Assembly: GCA_007122045.1 (NCBI GenBank)
Contig: SKJM01000741.1
Span: 1 to 9,032, forward strand
DNA: 9,032 nt
Origin: Planctomycetales bacterium
Lineage (GTDB): Bacteria > Planctomycetota > Planctomycetia > Pirellulales > Thermoguttaceae
Reading direction: 5' to 3'
Below, one piece after another: positions 4,781 through 9,032 of the stretch. How positions within the stretch are numbered: position 1 is the first letter of the stretch; each line of letters opens with the position of its first letter. Under the pieces are notes generated by a model. The model made no database searches, was not told where the DNA came from, and saw only the letters and a program-made list of their open reading frames with translations. Made by a program: the position numbers and the translations under genes.

Positions 4781-4851
4781 GGTATTTCTCCCGTCGTTGC
4801 GGTGTACTTCAGCACCCATTGTGGCCCGGGCGGGAATTGGTTTCAAGCTAC

Positions 4852-4922
4852 GTTGGAGTTCACGCTTCAGCGCGCCGGATGTCGCCCATACTTGGCTCGC
4901 ACGCTGAAGCGTGAACTCCAAC
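4852..4922. repeat. REP-like palindromic element with perfect 21-bp inverted repeats
   Basis: Bases 4852-4872 and 4902-4922 are exact reverse complements (arm start GTTGGAGTTCACGCTTCAGC, arm end GAACTCCAAC) around a 29-base loop. The right arm also holds a smaller palindrome, CACGCTGAAGCGTG (4900-4913). From memory, the TTGGAGTTCACGCTTCAGCG sequence recurs in planctomycete genomes. It lies in the intergenic region between the divergent minus-strand run and the methyltransferase gene. It could be a REP/MITE-type mobile element or a shared hairpin; there is no T-run, so it is not a classical terminator. Confidence 0.85.
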
Positions 4923-5123
4923 CAACCAAAGAGGTCCCCTTGCCCCGGCGCCGGGGGGCTGGCTGGGGACGATGGCGGCCGCCCGCCTCGCGCCGCTTGC
5001 GTTGCCGTGCGCGGCCGCATAAACTTAGCTCGATGGATGGGCCTATCTCCTCATCGGCCGGAGGGGACCGTCCCCCCGTGAACGGTAACCGAGTTGTGAT
5101 TCCGCCGGCTGTGAGAATTAGAC
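4923..5123. other. Intergenic region with GC-rich hairpins, upstream of the methyltransferase gene
   Basis: This gap holds a 14-bp perfect palindrome (CCCCGGCGCCGGGG, 4943-4956) inside a wider GTCCCC/GGGGAC pair (4934-4939 with 4965-4970). It also holds two NotI-type octamers (4975-4982 and 5011-5018) and a GGGGA-CCG-TCCCC hairpin (5063-5075). No convincing promoter, RNA gene or small gene is visible. With the element at 4852-4922, the 343 bp between the two divergent genes are packed with inverted repeats. Confidence 0.5.
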
Positions 5124-6338
5124 GTGAACGATAACCCGCCCACGGTCGAGCGGCCGCGGTTTCTCTTTCTGTGTTGCCAAGTGGGCGCCGAGGCGGCGGT
5201 CAAGGACGAGCTGGAGCGGGAGTGGCCCCGCTTTCGGTTCGCCTATTCCCGGCCGGGATTTTTGACCTACAAGCTGCCGGCCGGGCACGACTTGCCGGCC
5301 GATTTCGACCTGGGGCTGGTCTTCGCCCGGTGCTGGGGGTTTTCGCTGGGCACGGTGCGGGCCCCGGGCTTGGCGGAGTTGGCGCACGGCGTTTGGCCGG
5401 TCTACGGTGCGCGCCCGTGCCGGCGCGTGCACGTGTGGCCGCGCGACGCGCACCCGGTCGGCGAGCACGACTTCGAGCCGTCGATCACGCTGGAGGCCCG
5501 GCAGGCGCATACGGCCATTGTGAAAGCCTGCCCCCAGCACCGCGAATTGGCCGAAGAGGCTCACGATCCGCTCGCGGAGGCCCGGCGCGGCGAAATGGTG
5601 CTCGATTGCGTGCTGGTGGAGCCCGACGAGTGGTGGGTGGGATACCACCGCGCGGGGCGGCCCGCCTCGCGCTGGCCGGGTGGTATTCCCCCGCTCCGGC
5701 TGCCGCCGCACGCGGTCAGCCGCGGGTGGCTGAAGACGGAAGAAGCCCTGCGGTGGTCCGAACTGCCGATCCCGCGCGGCGCCCGCGTGGTGGAGTTGGG
5801 CAGCGCCCCAGGCGGTGCCAGCCAAGTGCTGCTGGCGCGGGGGTTCGAAGTGACGGGAATTGATCCGGCGGCCATGCATCCCAGCGTGCTGGGCGAGCCG
5901 GCGTTTACGCATCTACGGCGCCGGGTCCGGCAGGTCCGCCGTCGCGAGTTCCGCAAGGCCCGCTGGCTGCTGGCCGACATGACCGTGGCGCCCCAGTTCA
6001 CCCTGGACGCCGTCGAGGCGATTGTCAGCCACCCGCAAGTGAACATCCGCGGCATGCTGCTCACCCTGAAACTGCCCGAGTGGCACCTCGCGGCCGAGGT
6101 GCCCGCGTACCTCGATCGCATTCGCCGATGGGGTTACAACGTCGTCCTTGCCCGGCAACTGGCGCACAACCGGCAGGAGATTTGCGTCGCAGCGCTGATG
6201 AGACCGTTCGGCCGAAAAAAGCCGGATCGAGCGGCCGCCGCTCGGCCGATGGGCAGGCCCTCGCGTCCCAAACGCCAGAATGCCGAAAAGGGCCAACTAC
6301 CATTCATGCGAAAAGGCGGTTCTAGTCGAGACAATTAG
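5124..6338 (+). CDS. rlmM: RlmM-like 23S rRNA 2'-O-ribose methyltransferase (FtsJ/RrmJ domain)
   Basis: The 404-residue product has a Rossmann methyltransferase domain with a textbook SAM motif, VVELGSAPGGASQVLL (222-237), followed by VTGIDPAAM. All four residues of the FtsJ-type K-D-K-E catalytic set are visible: K204 (GWLKTEEAL), D285 (LLADMTVAP), K316 (LTLKLPEWH) and E352 (HNRQEICVAAL). The N-terminal 200 residues match the extra domain of RlmM, which binds RNA and positions C2498 of 23S rRNA for 2'-O-methylation with S-adenosylmethionine. After residue 360 comes a 44-residue basic, low-complexity tail (GRKKPDR..RPSRPKRQ) not needed for the fold. GTG at 5124 begins the frame; its ribosome site is weak (GTGAGA). 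It stands alone, divergent from the genes to its left. RlmM versus a related FtsJ-type enzyme is the main uncertainty. Confidence 0.82.
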   Translation: MNDNPPTVERPRFLFLCCQVGAEAAVKDELEREWPRFRFAYSRPGFLTYKLPAGHDLPADFDLGLVFARCWGFSLGTVRAPGLAELAHGVWPVYGARPCRRVHVWPRDAHPVGEHDFEPSITLEARQAHTAIVKACPQHRELAEEAHDPLAEARRGEMVLDCVLVEPDEWWVGYHRAGRPASRWPGGIPPLRLPPHAVSRGWLKTEEALRWSELPIPRGARVVELGSAPGGASQVLLARGFEVTGIDPAAMHPSVLGEPAFTHLRRRVRQVRRREFRKARWLLADMTVAPQFTLDAVEAIVSHPQVNIRGMLLTLKLPEWHLAAEVPAYLDRIRRWGYNVVLARQLAHNRQEICVAALMRPFGRKKPDRAAAARPMGRPSRPKRQNAEKGQLPFMRKGGSSRDN

Positions 6339-6410
6339 GTAAGGATTCCGGGCGCGCGCGGGTGCCGGAAGGCCGAACTGTTTGCGAATCGGGCATCTGA
6401 GGGGAATACG

Positions 6411-8765
6411 ATGCGGGTCGGGCGATCATTGGCCTGGGCAATCTTGGCAGTCTGGGCAGCCCTGCCGGTCTCGGCAGTCTCAATATCCGCGGCAGGGAGT
6501 GGCCAGGAAGCGGTCGGACCCGCCTTTCTCGTGCCGCCTGTCGACGAACGGGCTGCGGATGCCACCCCGGAAAGTTCGGCGCCCGGCAATTCGACGGTCC
6601 ATCCGGGCAACGACGCGCCGGCCGATCGCGTTCCGGTGAACCACGCCGATTCGGACGATCAGCCCAACATGCCGCCGGCGGACGGCCCGTCGCCGAAACC
6701 GGACGAACCGGCGCTGGAAGGAAACCGCACATCCGAGGGGCCTCGACAGGCACCAGAGGATGATCCGGCACCGCCCGATGCCGACCCGCCGCCCCCGTCG
6801 ACGCCCTCGGTCGGCGCGCCCCTTGCGGCGGGCATCGTTCGGCTGATGCAGGAAGAGATTGCCGCGGGGCTGCGAAAGCGCGGCGCCGACTCGCAGTTCC
6901 GCCGCTTCGAAGCGTACGCCGCCCAGCGGCTCGACACCACCGCCGCGAGCCGAAACACGGGGTCGGAGCTGACCGGCAACTGCCGGCTCCGCTGGTTCGA
7001 CCACATGCTGCGCAACCCGCTGAAGGCCCCCGCCGAGGCCGAAAAGTTCACCCGCGACCTGCAGAAAGCCGTCCTCAAGGAACATGGCGGCTTGGGCGAG
7101 GTGCTGGCCATTGCCCGAAGAAAGATGGACTTGCCCGACCGCGCGCCGCGCCGCTTGCCCGAAGTCGATTCGCCGGAAGCGGCCCTGGAACTGCTGCGGC
7201 AAAGCCTCATCGACGCGCAGGCCCATTACGCGGCGGCCCTGCGGCCCCTGAACAGGCGCGAGGTCCGCGAGTTGGCCGCCGGCTTGTACAGCGTGTTCAC
7301 CGCCAACGCCCGCCAGGGCCACACCCTGCCCGATCGGACCCGGGCGCGGCGGCTGACCGACCTGATGGAACGCATGGACCGCGGCGCGCTGTACGCCGCG
7401 GCCGAAGACCTCGTGCTGCTGGCCGATCCGCGGGTCCTCGACCAACTGGCGGCGATCCCCGAGTACACCGGCGCCCCCTTGCAGATGCGGGGCGTCAGCG
7501 GCACCATCGCCCGAATTATCGAAACGCCCGCCGGCACGATCGTGGTGGGCGGGCGCAGCGACAACACCTACCATCTCGACGACATGCCGGGCGTGGCCGC
7601 CGTGGTCGATTTGGGCGGGAACAACACCTATTACGAGGGCACCGTGTCGCTGCGCCGCCCCGTGCTCGTGGTGATCGACCTCGAAGGCGACGACAAGTAC
7701 ATCGGCAAGAAGCCGGGCATCCAAGGAGCGGCCGTCATGGGCATTTCGGTGCTCATCGACCGCGACGGCAACGATACGTACCAGGCGGTCGACGTGGCGC
7801 AGGGTTCGGCCCTGTGCGGGGTGGGCATCCTCATCGACTTCGGCGGCGACGACACGTTCGTCGGCCTGCGGCGGGCGCAGGGCACGGCCCTGGGCGGCGT
7901 CGGAATCCTCGTCAACCGCGACGGCCACGACCGCTACCGCGCCGCCATGTGGTCGCAGGGATTCGGCCATCCGTTGGGCTTCGGGCTGCTGGCCGACCTC
8001 GACGGCGACGACCATTACTACACCGGCGGCCTGTACCCGAATTCCTACCCCGAAACCCCCGGATACGAGGGCTGGGGGCAGGGGGTCGGCTCCGGCATCC
8101 GGCAGGTGGCCAATGGGGGCATCGGCGTCATCCTCGACGGCGGCGGCGACGACGTGTACGAGTACGATTACTTCTCCCACGGCGGCGGCTACTGGACCGG
8201 CCTGGGCTTCGCCCGCGACTTCGCCGGAAACGACCGGCGCGTCGGCGGCACGAAGACCGCCTACCACGGCGGGCGCCGCGCCGAGCGCGACTTCGTCCGC
8301 TTCGGCTGCGGCTGGGCGTGCCACTATGCCCTGGGGTTCCTCTTCGACGACGCCGGCGACGACCTGTACACCGGAACCATCATGTCGACCGGCTTCGCCT
8401 GGGACCTGGCCGTCGCGTACCTGATCGACTTCGACGGAAACGACGTGTACCACGGCAACCAGGGCAACGGCGCGCAGGCCGGGCTGGGCGTGCTGTTCGA
8501 CTACAACGGCGACGACCAGTACCACGGCAACCGGCAGGGATACGCCGCCCCCACGATGACCTACCACCCCATCCGCGAAGCCGGCGGCAACTTCAGCTTC
8601 CTGATCGACTACGGCGGGAACGATACCTACGGCTCCGGCGCGCGGAACAACAGCTACCTGCAGCGCGGCAGCCCCGGCGGATTCATCATCGACCGCCCGC
8701 GGCGCGACGAACTGCCCACCCCCGTCGCCGACAAGCCGGCCGGCCGCGAGGCCGCGGGCTCGTAG
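6411..8765 (+). CDS. Secreted repeat protein with about 13 DxxG[DN][DN]xY motifs, function unknown
   Basis: This 784-residue protein has four parts: a Sec signal peptide (about 1-28, hydrophobic WAILAVWAALPVSAV); a Pro/Asp-rich, probably disordered linker (about 30-135); a mainly helical domain (about 136-345); and a long repeat domain (about 375-765). The repeats follow the pattern G-[hydrophobic]4-D-x-x-G-[DN]-D-x-Y, at residues 400 (DLGGNNTY), 423, 450, 476, 502, 529, 576, 603, 646, 673, 697 and 733, with a weaker one at 380. Typical spacing is 23-27 residues, with inserts before the copies at 576, 646 and 733. Between motifs a QG-x-A/G-x(2-5)-G-x-G element recurs. Acidic loops at regular spacing suggest a calcium-binding beta-solenoid, by analogy with RTX and cadherin-type loops. 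GAGGGG lies 6 bases before ATG. It is followed by another exported protein 30 bp on. Planctomycete-type homologues exist in my memory but have no described function. Confidence 0.85.
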   Translation: MRVGRSLAWAILAVWAALPVSAVSISAAGSGQEAVGPAFLVPPVDERAADATPESSAPGNSTVHPGNDAPADRVPVNHADSDDQPNMPPADGPSPKPDEPALEGNRTSEGPRQAPEDDPAPPDADPPPPSTPSVGAPLAAGIVRLMQEEIAAGLRKRGADSQFRRFEAYAAQRLDTTAASRNTGSELTGNCRLRWFDHMLRNPLKAPAEAEKFTRDLQKAVLKEHGGLGEVLAIARRKMDLPDRAPRRLPEVDSPEAALELLRQSLIDAQAHYAAALRPLNRREVRELAAGLYSVFTANARQGHTLPDRTRARRLTDLMERMDRGALYAAAEDLVLLADPRVLDQLAAIPEYTGAPLQMRGVSGTIARIIETPAGTIVVGGRSDNTYHLDDMPGVAAVVDLGGNNTYYEGTVSLRRPVLVVIDLEGDDKYIGKKPGIQGAAVMGISVLIDRDGNDTYQAVDVAQGSALCGVGILIDFGGDDTFVGLRRAQGTALGGVGILVNRDGHDRYRAAMWSQGFGHPLGFGLLADLDGDDHYYTGGLYPNSYPETPGYEGWGQGVGSGIRQVANGGIGVILDGGGDDVYEYDYFSHGGGYWTGLGFARDFAGNDRRVGGTKTAYHGGRRAERDFVRFGCGWACHYALGFLFDDAGDDLYTGTIMSTGFAWDLAVAYLIDFDGNDVYHGNQGNGAQAGLGVLFDYNGDDQYHGNRQGYAAPTMTYHPIREAGGNFSFLIDYGGNDTYGSGARNNSYLQRGSPGGFIIDRPRRDELPTPVADKPAGREAAGS

Positions 8766-8795
8766 CCAGATACCACAACGGCAGAGGAGTCGAAC

Positions 8796-9032
8796 ATGTC
8801 GTTCACGGCGAAAGCGTTTTGTTGTATGGGCCTGGCCCTGCTCCTGGCGCGCACGGCCCCGTGCGCGCCGCCGGAGCCGCCGGCGCGGAACGCCGCCGGA
8901 CCGGTCCTGGCGCTGCCGAGCCCGGGCTTCGGCAATCGGCTGATCCCGGAGAACCTGATTTCCGACCTGACCTCGCGCGCCTCCGAGCCGAACGTGTTCC
9001 AGCAGCCGGAACGGGCGGCCGAGGCGGGCGGC
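8796..9032 (+). CDS. Exported protein of unknown function, C-terminus beyond window edge
   Basis: ATG at 8796 follows AGAGGAG by 6 bases, and the frame is open to the right edge (79 codons). It begins with a signal peptide: MSFTAKAFCC, then GLALLLARTAP. A Pro/Ala-rich stretch follows, then GFGNRLIPENLISDLTSRAS and EPNVFQQPE. The cysteine at 23 follows a proline, so it does not fit a lipobox. It starts 30 bp after the repeat-protein stop, in the same direction, and is very likely in the same transcript. I do not recognise the family; the mature sequence looks soluble and exported, so the two products probably act outside the cytoplasm together. Confidence 0.8.
   Translation, partial: MSFTAKAFCCMGLALLLARTAPCAPPEPPARNAAGPVLALPSPGFGNRLIPENLISDLTSRASEPNVFQQPERAAEAGG

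Noticed and set aside
3340..4815. 491-residue minus-strand frame covering the racemase fragment, ctaA-like gene and part of the COQ7-like gene
   Set aside because: It is an Arg/Gly/Pro-rich out-of-frame reading across three recognisable genes and has no motif of its own.
6480..8567. 695-residue frame on the minus strand antisense to the repeat protein
   Set aside because: It is an out-of-frame shadow of the repeat gene: Val/Ala/Gly/His-rich, without a fold-like pattern, while the plus frame has a signal peptide, a ribosome site and ordered repeats.
7500..8690. DNA-level tandem repeat or CRISPR array suspected within the repeat gene
   Set aside because: The periodicity is at protein level (23-27 residues with inserts); the DNA units differ too much and there are no constant direct repeats with unique spacers.
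8796..8870. Lipoprotein signal on the last protein
   Set aside because: The only well-placed cysteine (residue 23) follows proline and lacks a Leu-x-Gly/Ala lipobox, so a standard Sec signal peptide is the better reading.

Overview
This is a GC-rich window from a bacterial chromosome. It is most likely from a planctomycete (Planctomycetota). I infer this from the CtaA-type protein architecture, the HNH protein with an RPTLVLNRNWQPV start, the tRNAs without encoded CCA, and a short palindromic element of a kind I associate with planctomycete genomes. No rRNA, CRISPR array, insertion sequence or phage gene is visible.

Layout. (1) 1-607: a left-truncated TspO/MBR-like membrane protein on the minus strand lies head-to-head with, and overlaps, an unrecognised 95-residue protein on the plus strand. 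(2) 602-1988, minus strand: a YbjN-domain protein preceded by an HNH endonuclease-like gene, which starts right after tRNA-His and has no ordinary start codon. (3) 1915-2184, minus strand: a tight tRNA cluster, transcribed Arg(TCT)-Ser(GGA)-His(GTG). (4) 2185-2740: a strong intrinsic terminator on the minus strand, a possible cysteine-rich small protein ending exactly on it, and a 22-residue remnant of a nitroreductase. (5) 2741-2881: tRNA-Gly(CCC) with a recognisable promoter. (6) 2966-4780, minus strand: a three-gene run made of a Tat-signal plus N-terminal fragment of an enolase-superfamily enzyme, a divergent CtaA/COX15 heme A synthase-like protein, and a COQ7-like diiron protein. (7) 4781-5123: intergenic DNA with a perfect 21-bp inverted repeat and GC-rich hairpins. 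(8) 5124-6338, plus strand: an RlmM/FtsJ-type rRNA 2'-O-methyltransferase with all four catalytic residues. (9) 6411-9032, plus strand: a 784-residue secreted protein with about 13 copies of a D-x-x-G-[DN]-[DN]-x-Y motif, followed after 30 bp by a second exported protein cut by the window edge.

The parts that go beyond housekeeping are the repeat protein and its partner, the heme A synthase homologue that keeps the N-terminal heme histidines but seems to lack the C-terminal ones, the HNH gene's start (near-cognate AUC, or a +1 frameshift resembling the one in prfB), and the gene fragments scattered around the tRNAs and the ctaA-like gene. No complete new multi-gene system can be shown; the repeat protein pair is the best candidate for undescribed biology.
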